A DNA stretch of 21,947 nucleotides from an uncultured Treponema sp. (GCA_934699065.1 CAKUWD010000020.1:1-21947), one strand, 5' to 3'; positions 1-8,404 are shown, counted from the first letter of the stretch. Numbers and translations are program-made. The notes: generated by a model from the sequence alone, not told the origin.

Positions 1-1
1 T

Positions 2-1558
2 CCTTATGCAATAAATGATAAAGTCTGCATCATAGAAGGTACTCCTCATGACAATTGCATAAAATCTATAAACCAGTATTTACGAAAATTTGCTCTTATA
101 AAATTAGGAGGCTACGGTTTAAATTATATTAATCTTGGAATACTAATAAAACTTTTTGAAATTCATCCGTTTATAATCGATGAAATTATCATTAATTCAA
201 ACACCAAGTTTATAGCATTTATACAATTTTGGCTGTCTCAATGCAATAATAAAAGAGAAGCCTTTAATGCTTTCTTAAAAGATTTCTCAGAACAGTTAAA
301 ATTTACAAAAACAAAAGATACTTTGTTAATGGAAAATTATACAAATCAATTTTGGTTACCTTTGCAGCTACCACTAGACTTATTAAATTGTTTAGATTTT
401 CCATCAAATATTTTAAATTTTAATCTATGCAGTTGCGAAATAACGCATAATATCCTAGACAATACCTGGCAAATTAAAGATGTTTTAGAAAAAAGGAATC
501 TAGAGGATTTTTCAATAAAACCAATTTCAGATGAAGATATTATTCGTTCAGGAAAACAAGAAGCAATGATAGATGATACAAATCATATTGCCTATATCGG
601 AAAAGAAATTTTTCAGTTTTCAAAATTATCACAGAAGATAAGAGAGCTAAATAAAAACCTTCTACCTATTGATTTTATAGATTCTATAACAGAGCCTGAA
701 ATTGAAAAAATACAGTCATACATGAAATTATTTAAAGATGCATTGCAGCAAATACATCTAACGATTCCATTCGACTCAGTAGTTCGCTATAGGCTCATTT
801 TCCATTTACTGTTACTTTATACAAAAGCTTTTGATTTTGTTTCTTGGTTAAACCTTATAACAAAACATCAAAAAATAGATTATTCAATTGTTAAAAAACA
901 CACATTTTTTAATTCAACAGATGGCGTTTTATTTATTCCTAAAGATAGACAAAATAAACAGAGCACACTTAAAAATGTTTATAATTATTATATGTGTAAT
1001 TCTGTCAATAGAGTGCCGTTTGAATTATATGATCAAAAAATTACCAAAAATCAAGATTATTATTGTGTAAATAACAAGAAAATTAATCAAATATGTTTGG
1101 TATTCGATTTAATTCAAGACGGAACTGCGTCATCTCAAATGATAAAATATTTTATTCTGTTTGAATCAAAAATAAAAGAAAATGCACAGTATGTTTCTCT
1201 TTATTGTGGAAACGAAAGAATTACACTTAAAGAAATAATTGACGCTAATAATATACAAACATTAAACATTAAGTCTATATATGCAGGAAAAAAAGGCATT
1301 GATTTTTTAAACTCTATGTCTTTGCCTGCTAATATATCACTTAAAATAGAAACTCCCTTATTCGAAATTTTATCTCTTTTAAGTGAAGAAGACTATACTC
1401 AAATTGAAAATATCTATCATCAATTAAAAGGCGATATACAAGTAGGTGATTATTTAGTTATAAGGGAATTCAATCAACCAAAAAAAAATATTATGAGAAA
1501 TGATCTAATGAATATAGAAAAACTTGTAGCTTTGTTTTTATTAAGGCCGGAAATATAA
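2..1558 (+). CDS. Unknown protein, C-terminal part (5' end outside window)
   Basis: I do not recognise this gene. The frame is open from base 2 to the TAA at 1556-1558, so about 518 residues are visible and the true start lies outside the window. The TTG at 323 is internal, not a start. The protein is rich in Ile, Asn and Lys with no signal peptide or clear membrane segment. The most structured stretch lies near codons 360-440: a hydrophobic strand ending in VFD, followed by IQDGTASS and then a helix. This loosely recalls the PRPP-binding loop of phosphoribosyltransferase-like folds (hydrophobic strand, acidic residues, G/T/S loop), as found in some defence-associated proteins, but I cannot claim homology. 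It is the only clearly coding plus-strand gene in the left part. A weak stem-loop with a T-rich tail follows. The reading frame is sure; the function is unknown. Confidence 0.8.
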   Translation, partial: PYAINDKVCIIEGTPHDNCIKSINQYLRKFALIKLGGYGLNYINLGILIKLFEIHPFIIDEIIINSNTKFIAFIQFWLSQCNNKREAFNAFLKDFSEQLKFTKTKDTLLMENYTNQFWLPLQLPLDLLNCLDFPSNILNFNLCSCEITHNILDNTWQIKDVLEKRNLEDFSIKPISDEDIIRSGKQEAMIDDTNHIAYIGKEIFQFSKLSQKIRELNKNLLPIDFIDSITEPEIEKIQSYMKLFKDALQQIHLTIPFDSVVRYRLIFHLLLLYTKAFDFVSWLNLITKHQKIDYSIVKKHTFFNSTDGVLFIPKDRQNKQSTLKNVYNYYMCNSVNRVPFELYDQKITKNQDYYCVNNKKINQICLVFDLIQDGTASSQMIKYFILFESKIKENAQYVSLYCGNERITLKEIIDANNIQTLNIKSIYAGKKGIDFLNSMSLPANISLKIETPLFEILSLLSEEDYTQIENIYHQLKGDIQVGDYLVIREFNQPKKNIMRNDLMNIEKLVALFLLRPEI

Positions 1559-1560
1559 TT

Positions 1561-1632
1561 GTTAGCGCCAGGTGAAAACGACCATTTGTTTTAATCCGGC
1601 ACTAACACTGAGTTAGCTTTTGTTTTTTTGCA
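1561..1632 (+). terminator. Possible terminator after the first gene
   Basis: GTTAGCGCC (1561-1569) can pair with GGCACTAAC (1598-1606) with one mismatch. A shorter CTAAC/GTTAG hairpin (1602-1606 with 1612-1616) is followed by CTTTTG and a run of seven T. The position right after the stop codon at 1558 fits a terminator. The stems are short or interrupted. Confidence 0.4.
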
Positions 1633-1649
1633 ATAGGTTTTCCCAAAAA

Positions 1650-2096
1650 GAGCGTGCGGACAAATTCTTAGACAAAATCGAAGGTTGTTCGAATATTGTT
1701 TTTACAAGCAACAAACAGCCCGTTTCCTGGCGTCAAAATTTCACCTAGGAAGAAACTCTGCTTTGCGCATTGGACAGAATCTTCGATGATTCATTGATTT
1801 CTAATTTCAACGGTAATAGCCACAACAGAGGATTGAAACGTGAAGTTATTTCTCTCACTACTAAGAAAAAGGCCGTTCCTGTGATGGAACAGCCTGAATT
1901 ACTCAAAAATGAGCCGAAACAGAATTCAAATTGGAAAAACTTCTCCCCTAGAATGTATGGATTACATCATTCGAACCTCGCAATGAATGTAAAGAGTTAT
2001 CTAAATAAAGTTAAATTTGACGGATACTTTCCTTCTGGAAAATCGCAAGACAAACGAATTAATCATTTCCTTTCTTTAATCATAAAAGGATCATAG
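1650..2096 (+). pseudogene. Decayed coding remnant with in-frame stop
   Basis: The frame used by the open stretch 1770-2096 also reads as protein-like sequence upstream from about 1650, interrupted by a TAG at 1746-1748. Just after the stop it reads EETLLCALDRIFDDSLI, then NFNGN and a basic, Lys-rich tail to the TAG at 2094-2096. A second decayed sequence at 10321-10443 encodes nearly the same peptide (EEETLLCSLDRRFEDALIF, then NFNGD), and the two share 20 identical bases (AGGAAGAAACTCTGCTTTGC). The pattern LDxxFED followed by a conserved C-terminal helix is reminiscent of transposase C-termini, but this is a weak guess. The 3' end overlaps the convergent gene at 2063-3583 by 34 bases. It may still be translated from the TTG at 1770, but no ribosome binding site supports that start. 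Confidence 0.45.
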
Positions 2097-3583
2097 TCTA
2101 TCATTCTAGGATAATTTTGTATAATAAAAGTTTCTTTTGAGCCTGAAAAATCTATTTTTTCAGATACAGTCTTTAAAATCATGTTAAACTGTGTTATATC
2201 TTCATTTATAGAAATATTTCCTAACTTCATACGTCTTACAACATGTTTGTTCTCATCTGTTACAAAATTAAATATCAATTCAAGAGATAATGTTTTATTT
2301 TCTAAAAGATATTCACTATCAATTCCTCTACTATTCTGAAAATCAATTTCTGACTCAAAAATTTTTGCAGAAGTTTCCTTTCTTTGGAATAAATAAATGT
2401 CATCTGTTTCTGAAAGAATAGCCGAACAATATTCTCCGTCAAATAATCCTAAAGATATATTAGAAAGGATTTCATCAAAATCTCCATAAATTCTAAATAC
2501 CATTGGGATAATAAACGTTTTTTCATTTACTTTTACATCAGGAATTGAAATTTCAAAGTCATGGACTGGTTTGTGAAAAAATAACTTTACTTGAGGTAAG
2601 TATGCAAGAGTAGCAATTATACTTGCTATTACTGCAAGAAGAAACTGAAATATCTTCATACCAGTTCTATCAAACAACTTTTCATTGTTCATATTATTCT
2701 CCTCACATTTTGATTTAAGCTTACTTATAAAATTTTCGTACTCTTTATCATTTTCAGCAGAATAGATATCCAGCAAAAGCATACCATCTATTAGCAAGAG
2801 TTTTTTAATTGATAATCGACATATCTTTATAATTTTCCAGAATCTGTTAATTAATAATTTATCTTTCTTTGAAATTAGCATTCCCTTGTTTGTATATACA
2901 ACTTTCATTCTTACGAATAACAGTTCATACTCAGAATATAATGCTAACATGTATGCACATGGCAAAAACAACAAAGAATAAATTATTGGAGTTAGAAAAC
3001 TTATAAGCAAATCTATTTTGCTCTCTTTTGTTAAAGAATGTATTGCTATATTTATTGAAAATACTAATATAATAATCCCAATTATACACAATAAGAAGTT
3101 TATTACTGTCGCAACATTTCTATATTTAACATCTGATTCTGCTGTTGCTTGCAACATAACTAAGAAGAATAAGACTGGTTGTAATAACAATTCAATGAAT
3201 ATATTAAAGGTGAATGAACTTATAATGAATTCAACAAATACAGAAAATTTTAAATTATCAAAAACTATTTTTTTGAAATGAGAGTGTTCTTTTGCATCAG
3301 AAATATTCATACAACATGGCAGACCTGCACAAATAAGCCATATTATTATATCTTTTATATAAACCCATTTCCAAAAAGCGAGTTGATTTAAAATTAAAAC
3401 TGGTATAGAGCCGTATACTACCAACAGAAAAATCGGAACTTGAATCTTAAGACTGAAAAAAATCTTAATTACATTAAGAAGAGAGGAGCGAATAGATTTC
3501 TTTCTGATAATAAAAATACATAATAAAAGAAGATATATTGCACTTACAATTTCTCGGGTAGAGAAAATTGAAAACAAAATCAT
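2063..3583 (-). CDS. Multi-pass membrane protein of unknown function (506 aa)
   Basis: I do not recognise the family. The N-terminal half is strongly hydrophobic, with about six membrane segments (roughly residues 10-28, 45-65, 72-92, 113-150 as one long or two segments, 158-185 and 192-215). A cytoplasmic-looking basic region (about 225-310, with several Lys-Lys pairs) follows, then one more membrane segment at about 315-335. The final 170 residues are polar and beta-rich, without cysteine pairs or recognisable motifs. The start ATG at 3581-3583 has only a weak upstream GGGA. The 3' end runs into the decayed plus-strand remnant. It stands alone, AT-rich like the other accessory genes, next to a candidate defence module. 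A sensor, transporter-like or membrane-effector role is possible but unsupported. The coding call is confident because the frame is long and the hydrophobicity pattern coherent. Confidence 0.8.
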   Translation of the reverse strand: MILFSIFSTREIVSAIYLLLLCIFIIRKKSIRSSLLNVIKIFFSLKIQVPIFLLVVYGSIPVLILNQLAFWKWVYIKDIIIWLICAGLPCCMNISDAKEHSHFKKIVFDNLKFSVFVEFIISSFTFNIFIELLLQPVLFFLVMLQATAESDVKYRNVATVINFLLCIIGIIILVFSINIAIHSLTKESKIDLLISFLTPIIYSLLFLPCAYMLALYSEYELLFVRMKVVYTNKGMLISKKDKLLINRFWKIIKICRLSIKKLLLIDGMLLLDIYSAENDKEYENFISKLKSKCEENNMNNEKLFDRTGMKIFQFLLAVIASIIATLAYLPQVKLFFHKPVHDFEISIPDVKVNEKTFIIPMVFRIYGDFDEILSNISLGLFDGEYCSAILSETDDIYLFQRKETSAKIFESEIDFQNSRGIDSEYLLENKTLSLELIFNFVTDENKHVVRRMKLGNISINEDITQFNMILKTVSEKIDFSGSKETFIIQNYPRMIDYDPFMIKERK

Positions 3584-3698
3584 ATTTTATCCCGGGTCTT
3601 ACCCCTAGCATTGACTTCCCCTTTCTTCATTTTCAAATAAAATATCTGAACACTTTTTTTTGATATAGATTTTCTACGATATTTCTTACAAAACAATA

Positions 3699-3887
3699 TT
3701 ACATTCTACCAGAAAGAATCATAAGCAACTCTGCTATATTCTTTGCATTTGAATACATATTTATTGTAGAAATAAACTCCTGTTTTGCATTCTGAGATAA
3801 AGAAATATCTTCTTGAATTGCTTGCTTCATCAATTCAAGAGATGCAGTTTCCATTCCTTTGTTCTTTAGGTATTGATTAATGTCCAA
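3699..3887 (-). CDS. Small helical hypothetical protein (62 aa)
   Basis: A short open frame begins four bases after the stop of the manC pseudogene. The start is a TTG at 3885-3887; an AGGA lies nine bases upstream, inside the end of the manC copy, so translation would be coupled to it. The in-frame Met at residue 12 has no usable ribosome binding site spacing. The peptide is predicted to be almost all alpha-helical (regular Leu/Ile/Met spacing, many Gln, Asn and Lys) with no membrane segment. I do not recognise a family. It could be a genuine small protein co-transcribed with the broken manC copy, or chance. Composition and the spaced SD-TTG make it slightly more likely real than not. Confidence 0.5.
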   Translation of the reverse strand: MDINQYLKNKGMETASLELMKQAIQEDISLSQNAKQEFISTINMYSNAKNIAELLMILSGRM

Positions 3888-3891
3888 TTAT

Positions 3892-4538
3892 TTAATTCCT
3901 TTTCTTTATTATCTCCGCCACCTTCTTCACATCTTGAATTTTACCTTTAGCGGCAACTAGCAGAGCGTCGTCACTGTCTACAATTACGATATTATCCAGG
4001 CCAATTGTTGCAATTGTACGCTTTCCGCCGCGGATATAGGAAGAAGTTGTGTCCAGAGCAATTACATCTGTGCCTTTAATGACATTCATGTTGGCATCTT
4101 TTATGCTGATGTCGTAGAGAGCGCTCCATGAACCAACATCGTCCCAGCCGGCATTAAGCTTTACAACCTTACCTTTTGTGGTCTTTTCCATAACGGCATA
4201 GTCGATAGAATCACCTTTGATTTTTCCAAAGGAATCCTTATCAAGACGGATAAAATCTGTATCTACTGTGGCCTTTTCAAAGGCTGCAATTGAAAGTTCA
4301 GCCATCTCAGGGCTGTGAAGTTTAAGTTCTTCGAGGAATGTTGATGCTTTAAATACAAACATACCGCTGTTCCAGGCATATTGGCCGCTGGCAAGATATT
4401 CCTGAGCTTTTTCGAGACATGGTTTTTCTACAAATTTTTCGAGAACATAGACATCTGCGGTTGAGCCTGAACTCGCGGTGATTGCACCTGGGGCCAGAGA
4501 CGGGTTCCGGCACCGTCGGAAAGGATTATTGGGATTAG
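3892..4538 (-). pseudogene. manC: Mannose-1-phosphate guanylyltransferase pseudogene (internal deletion)
   Basis: This is a second, broken copy of the manC found intact at 9103-10236. The last about 185 codons are present and very similar (shared runs of about 30 identical bases, e.g. around 4031-4110 against 9242-9320). Upstream, at about 4491-4538, the first codons survive: IILSDGAGTRLWP against IILSGGSGTRLWP. They are joined directly to the linker before VLEKFVEKP, so about 150 codons are missing, including most of the nucleotide-binding domain. The N-terminal piece is also one base out of frame with the C-terminal piece. The internal Met at 4362 (MFVFKAS) would give a 156-residue fragment, but it starts inside the sugar-binding part and lacks the GTP-binding signature, so a working enzyme is not expected. 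GC is higher than in the flanking accessory genes. The upstream edge abuts the nuclease gene that ends at 4557. Confidence 0.9.
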
Positions 4539-4556
4539 GGGCCTGTAATACCTCAG

Positions 4557-5048
4557 TTATTTAATATTTTTAATTAAAACTTCTGTTCTTAAATTAACAC
4601 CGGTTTCATTATAAAATTGTTGTATTCTATCTTTAAACTGGTAATTAAAGAATGGACGAGTTTTATTACATGCGTATGCTTTTTTGAATTTAAATTTTAT
4701 TAAACCATCAACAGTATCAAAATGTTCAATTGTAGATTTTAATTGCTCAATAGCTTTATCTAACCAATCTCTAGATTGCTCTTTCAATTCAATAAAAACG
4801 ATAGATTCAGGAGTCCAAACCACAGCATCACATCGCGTTTTCTCATTTCCGTCTTTATCATTATATGAAATATTTTTATCTACAGGTATAAAATTAAAAT
4901 CATCCCTAGATTCAGAAACAACAATCGCATTCCAATTATCTTTATTCTCATAAACAACAAAAGCTGGTTTTTCTTTCTCAATTTTGTTATCGCAAATTCC
5001 AAATTCTGGAACAACTTTTACTCTTTCAGAATAATCAAAGAAAGTCAT
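4557..5048 (-). CDS. Small PD-(D/E)XK nuclease-like protein, partner of the ATPase
   Basis: A 163-residue protein starts at ATG 5046-5048. The AGGAG eight bases upstream fits this start; a TTG six bases earlier sits only two bases from the same AGGAG and is rejected. The core carries a nuclease-like pattern: Asp74 in CDAVVW, then IVFIELK with Glu87 and Lys89, then a helix containing Gln102. This matches the D-x(n)-E-x-K layout of the PD-(D/E)XK fold, and the helix after the ELK strand supports it. No other domain is present. The gene begins two bases after the TGA of the ATPase gene upstream, so the two are translationally coupled and almost certainly function together. By analogy with ATPase/nuclease pairs (OLD/Gabija, PARIS, other AAA15-linked effectors) the likely role is phage or plasmid defence, with this protein as the effector. 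The specific system is not one I can name. The nuclease call is motif-based inference. Confidence 0.7.
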   Translation of the reverse strand: MTFFDYSERVKVVPEFGICDNKIEKEKPAFVVYENKDNWNAIVVSESRDDFNFIPVDKNISYNDKDGNEKTRCDAVVWTPESIVFIELKEQSRDWLDKAIEQLKSTIEHFDTVDGLIKFKFKKAYACNKTRPFFNYQFKDRIQQFYNETGVNLRTEVLIKNIK

Positions 5049-5050
5049 AC

Positions 5051-6307
5051 TCAAAACTCCTGCTCCAAATCAATTAAATCTGAAAACAGATTATTTCCCT
5101 GTGCCATAGCATTATTTAAGAGATTATTATCCGATGGGAGATTATTAAAAGATTCCAGTTTTTTAATTGCCCCATCTCTTTGAGTTTCATATATTGATAC
5201 TTTTTTTCCATCTATTACGGATTCTAATGGAACTATATTTTTTATTTTTTCAGATGACACCCCTTTATCTAATAATTCCTTTGCTTTTGCAGCAAGGGTA
5301 ATATTTGAAAGAATATAAGGACTATGAGTTGTAATTACAATGCTATTTTTTTCGTTTACATTTGCAGCATCCAATAAATAATAAAGATTCTTCATTTGAG
5401 AATCCGGAAACAAATTCTGCTCAGGCTCTTCTACAATATTCAAAAAAAATGAATTTATATACTTTCGAGAAGATTCTTTTATTTCAGAAAGTGATTTATC
5501 AGAAACAGTTTTTGTAATACCTGAAGTAACATATCTTTCAAGTTCAGACAAGGCTTCTTCGTTAGATAACGTTGACTTCAATTGTTCATAAGTTTTATCA
5601 TTTAAAACTCGAATTCTATCAAGCATATTTGTAGTTGAATACCATGCCAAATAGCCAGTAACAAGACTTAGAGGAACTATAGATTGCAAACCACTAGAAG
5701 CACAAATCAGAGGAACAGATTTATTATTCTTTTTATCTTTAATAAAAGTTTCTCCATTTGTTTTATTAACAAATGCAGTATACCCAGAAAGCGGCAGAGT
5801 AAATTCTCCTTTTCCTATCAGGTGCTCGTTTGCTTGCAAATATCTTCGCCTTAAAAGCCTTAGCATTGGCGGAAGATTATCAAGCTCTTCTACATTTTTA
5901 ACAACAGATAATATATTCCTTTCAGAAGGAATATACATTATTTTAGGGCGTTCATAAGATGAAATTGTTTCAATTTGTTCTTCAGCAAAAAAAACGGAAT
6001 CCTTATACAAAAAGTGATATGCATCTCCTACATATTCCAACTCTGTATTTTTATTAAATGAATTTTCTAACAACTGGTTACGGCATAATTCTTCAAAATC
6101 AAGAACTTCAAAGGTATCTACAGTATAGTCCCCCCTGAAAAAAGCCTTTTCTAGCCAACTGCATACAGAATACATTTTTGCAACTGTACTTTTTCCAGTT
6201 CCCTGGTCTCCAATAAAAAGAGTATATTTGTCAAATGTTATAAACCCGTCAGAGGCAAGAAAACCTTCTGTAATTGGTCCAAAATTTTTTATTCGTAGTT
6301 TAGCCAT
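5051..6307 (-). CDS. AAA/ABC-type ATPase (AAA15/OLD-like), defence candidate
   Basis: A 418-residue SMC/ABC-related ATPase. It opens with the typical N-terminal strand LRIKNFGPI, followed by Walker A GDQGTGKST (residues 33-41). A YIPSERN segment (125-131), frequent in this AAA family, comes next. The ABC-like signature SSGLQS is at 204-209, the Walker B EEPE at 293-296, and the H-loop THSPY at 327-331. The insert between Walker A and the signature is about 160 residues without coiled-coil, so this is not a DNA-repair SMC protein. No TOPRIM domain follows, as it would in OLD nucleases; the C-terminus ends about 85 residues after the H-loop. The nuclease activity is instead probably supplied by the coupled downstream gene. 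The start ATG at 6305-6307 has only a weak ribosome binding site. I infer a sensor or gatekeeper that hydrolyses ATP and controls the nuclease. ATPase assignment is secure; the defence role is inferred from family and context. Confidence 0.85.
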   Translation of the reverse strand: MAKLRIKNFGPITEGFLASDGFITFDKYTLFIGDQGTGKSTVAKMYSVCSWLEKAFFRGDYTVDTFEVLDFEELCRNQLLENSFNKNTELEYVGDAYHFLYKDSVFFAEEQIETISSYERPKIMYIPSERNILSVVKNVEELDNLPPMLRLLRRRYLQANEHLIGKGEFTLPLSGYTAFVNKTNGETFIKDKKNNKSVPLICASSGLQSIVPLSLVTGYLAWYSTTNMLDRIRVLNDKTYEQLKSTLSNEEALSELERYVTSGITKTVSDKSLSEIKESSRKYINSFFLNIVEEPEQNLFPDSQMKNLYYLLDAANVNEKNSIVITTHSPYILSNITLAAKAKELLDKGVSSEKIKNIVPLESVIDGKKVSIYETQRDGAIKKLESFNNLPSDNNLLNNAMAQGNNLFSDLIDLEQEF

Positions 6308-6744
6308 TTCGATATTAATTCCATAGATATACTAACATAAAACACTTCTTTATTCGAGAGGCTAAATCTAAAGTACTTATACAAAGTAAAAGGCTGTCGA
6401 AACAGACAGCCTTTTACTTTACTTCCTTATCTCACAGTATAAGAAGTCGTTATATGTTATTCCACACCTTGCCTTACATAAACTTTAACCTTCCATTCAA
6501 GCGCATACAAACGGGTGATATCGCATAATTTTCGAGGTGTTCCGTTTTTTTTGATGACTCTCATTCCATGCGTCAGCTGCGACCGTATTTTCGAACCTCA
6601 GCATAAACTACGTATTCTACAATTTCTACAAGCACCTTAATTGTACATTTTTTTTTACCTGTCCCCACATTTTCAAAGTCGTCGGTTGAATGCCAAGGTC
6701 TGATGTATCTTTTTTTACAATATTTCTAAAATATATAAAAATAT
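6308..6744. other. Gene-less stretch with hairpin and coding-like debris
   Basis: No intact gene is present. It holds the perfect hairpin at 6383-6420. On the minus strand, about 6450-6660 contains two short protein-like runs in different frames (one reading VLVEIVEYVVYAEVRKYGRS, the next KKNGTPRKLCDITRLYALEW), separated by a stop and a frame change. This suggests a decayed gene of unknown identity. GC is higher here than in the adjoining genes. Confidence 0.45.
6383..6420 (-). terminator. Perfect 16-bp hairpin, likely bidirectional terminator
   Basis: AAAGTAAAAGGCTGTC (6383-6398) and GACAGCCTTTTACTTT (6405-6420) pair perfectly around a six-base loop. The stem base is A/T-rich on both sides, so it would work in both orientations. 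It lies between the DUF6602 gene and the ATPase gene, both on the minus strand, and would insulate the ATPase module from upstream transcription. The sequence AAAGGCTGTC also occurs in the hairpin at 10599-10633. Confidence 0.7.
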
Positions 6745-7638
6745 TTAATCACTTTTTAAATGAAAATGATTTGACCATACCCCTATAGTTCCTTTTCCAC
6801 ACGAAAACAGACCTGTATTATTTGGCTTAATATTACTCAATTTATAATCAACATTTATTTTCAACGCAATTGTAAACAATTGCAATCCAAAAGCCCTGTC
6901 AACATCTCTCGGTTCAATTACTGTCATTACAGTTTCATATGGATCATAACACTCACTGTAATCAGCATCAAATGGAGTTTGAGAAAAATAAATTAAGAAT
7001 TCATTTGGAACACATATATAAATTGGAAGCTGATTTAAGTGTTCTATTTCTAACTGCTCTTGTATTTCTTCATTATCTAAAGCCTTATATAATAATTCTG
7101 GCTTAAAAGTACAAGAATATGCGAAGATAGCAAGAAAAATCTGTTTATTTGTATAATTTGCATTGTCCCAGATACTTTTTATATTCTGTAATGCATCAAT
7201 CAAAGTACCAGCCCATTTATATTTTCTACCATCTACATCTGTAAACTTATACTCTTCTTGATTAACCGTCGATTTTTGAAAAGATTTACATAAAGTCAAT
7301 GTACTCTTTATTTCTATTCCAGCGTACAAAGCTTCCGGACATATTATTTCAAAATCATTTGTTTTAAGATAAGGAGTATAATTAACATTATCAAAAATCA
7401 TGCAATCTATCTGCTTGGTTTGCGACGAATACATATCGTCGTAATTACCATTCTCATTATTGTAAACAAAACCTGATTTTAGAGTTAATGCATCTGGAAT
7501 GAATTGTCTCAAGTATGATTTAAGTATTTGCTCACGGTAAGTTCCAAGAGTAGGTGGATGCTTCGTAAATAAATTTATTTTATTAAACTCAATATTAAGT
7601 TTATCTAATTCTGAAATATAGAAATCTGACACACTCAT
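6745..7638 (-). CDS. DUF6602-type protein with nuclease-like fold
   Basis: A 297-residue protein that I match to the DUF6602 group on the block LGTYREQILKSYLRQFIP (residues 31-48), followed by QIDCMIFD (76-83) and YAGIEIKSTL (105-114). Asp78 or Asp83 with Glu109 and Lys111 gives a D-x(n)-E-x-K pattern on adjacent strands, as in PD-(D/E)XK nuclease folds. DUF6602 proteins are usually single-gene or defence-island hypothetical proteins of this length, so it looks complete. The ATG at 7636-7638 has a purine-rich but weak ribosome binding site. It stands alone: the ATPase/nuclease pair is 437 bases downstream beyond a hairpin, and a broken dehydratase is upstream. AT-rich coding matches the ATPase module rather than the flanking manC or dehydratase relics, consistent with acquisition as defence cargo. 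The family call is moderately sure; enzymatic activity and target are inference. Confidence 0.7.
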   Translation of the reverse strand: MSVSDFYISELDKLNIEFNKINLFTKHPPTLGTYREQILKSYLRQFIPDALTLKSGFVYNNENGNYDDMYSSQTKQIDCMIFDNVNYTPYLKTNDFEIICPEALYAGIEIKSTLTLCKSFQKSTVNQEEYKFTDVDGRKYKWAGTLIDALQNIKSIWDNANYTNKQIFLAIFAYSCTFKPELLYKALDNEEIQEQLEIEHLNQLPIYICVPNEFLIYFSQTPFDADYSECYDPYETVMTVIEPRDVDRAFGLQLFTIALKINVDYKLSNIKPNNTGLFSCGKGTIGVWSNHFHLKSD

Positions 7639-7667
7639 ATTTTTCTTATCTTATTTATGTAATAAGT

Positions 7668-8404
7668 TTACATTCTTCCATCAAGGAATTTACCAGTTTC
7701 TTTATGATAAAAGTTTGGAATCATATAATTGAACAAATCAATGAGTTCACCACGACTCCACTCACCTTTTTCTTCATTGCATCTATTGTTTCTGTAAAAT
7801 GAGCGAGTTTTGCTTCGTCAAAGTCTATAGGATTCTTAATAATACCAAGCGCCTCAAACTTATCCATTACCAAAGTTTCTTTATCGGTGTAGAACTCTTC
7901 GAAATCCTTTTCACCAGTAGTGTCACTCTTAAAGAAGTATACAGGGTACTGATGTTTTGCTTTAAACTCATTTACACAATTACGGGCCTCATCTTCAGTA
8001 GCACATTGTACAGGCTCGTAGCCAAGATCACGCAAATATTTTTCTGCAATGCTACTGAATGTTACAAGATTCAAATCGTGGTCAAGCTTTGGGAAGAAGA
8101 CATCTCGATTTTCACCAAGAAGGCAGGACATAACACAAAGCTGGCCAACCTCTTTTGGAGTTACAACAGAGCGGCGGTTCAGAAAGAACTCCATAATACG
8201 CTTGCTGGCTCCCATCATGTTTACAGGATTTGCAGCCTTGTCGGTTGATACACAGAAATATTTTTTGCCCCGCAATCTTTAGCCATCAGCATATTACTGT
8301 CGGTGTTGAAGATGTTTGTATCAATCATGCGCATGAGAATGTAAGGGGCTTTCTCGCTGCGAACAGTTTCGCTCAAATATGCATCGTTTACAGAAATGTC
8401 TTTT
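7668..8404 (-). pseudogene. FlaA1/CapD-type sugar-nucleotide dehydratase pseudogene
   Basis: This is the C-terminal part of a polysaccharide-biosynthesis dehydratase/epimerase (UDP-GlcNAc 4,6-dehydratase-like SDR), broken in at least four ways. First, the N-terminal membrane and cofactor domains are absent; the remnant starts at about 8404 against the hicA relic and reads VRSEKAPYILMRMIDTNIF. Second, a frame change occurs in the run GGGGCAAAAAA near 8270, just before YFCVSTDKAANPVNMMGASK. Third, about 40 residues (the FANVAFSDGSL region in the family) are deleted between FFLNRRS and VVTPKEVGQLC. Fourth, a frame change near 7750 precedes ELIDLFNYMIPNF and the natural end KETGKFLDGRM with its TAA at 7668-7670. 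The middle frame alone (7721-8275) would give 184 residues without the Rossmann nucleotide-binding motif, so no function is expected. The active-site-like Lys of GASK survives. Confidence 0.88.

Noticed and set aside
1561..1616. GTTAG...CTAAC inverted repeat as an integron attC site
   Set aside because: attC sites run RYYYAAC...GTTRRRY from 5' to 3'; here the halves are in the opposite order, the RRR positions do not fit, and no cassette array follows.
3892..4362. Calling the 156-codon manC frame an intact short gene
   Set aside because: The first codons of manC survive upstream, out of frame, and about 150 codons are missing; it is a deleted copy, not a separate gene.
4557..6307. PARIS (AriA/AriB) assignment for the ATPase pair
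   Set aside because: The partner is about half the size expected of AriB and shows an ELK nuclease pattern rather than a TOPRIM/DUF4435 layout.
7721..8275. Calling the 184-codon dehydratase frame an intact gene
   Set aside because: Frame changes at both ends and an internal deletion are visible, with recognisable family sequence continuing outside the frame.
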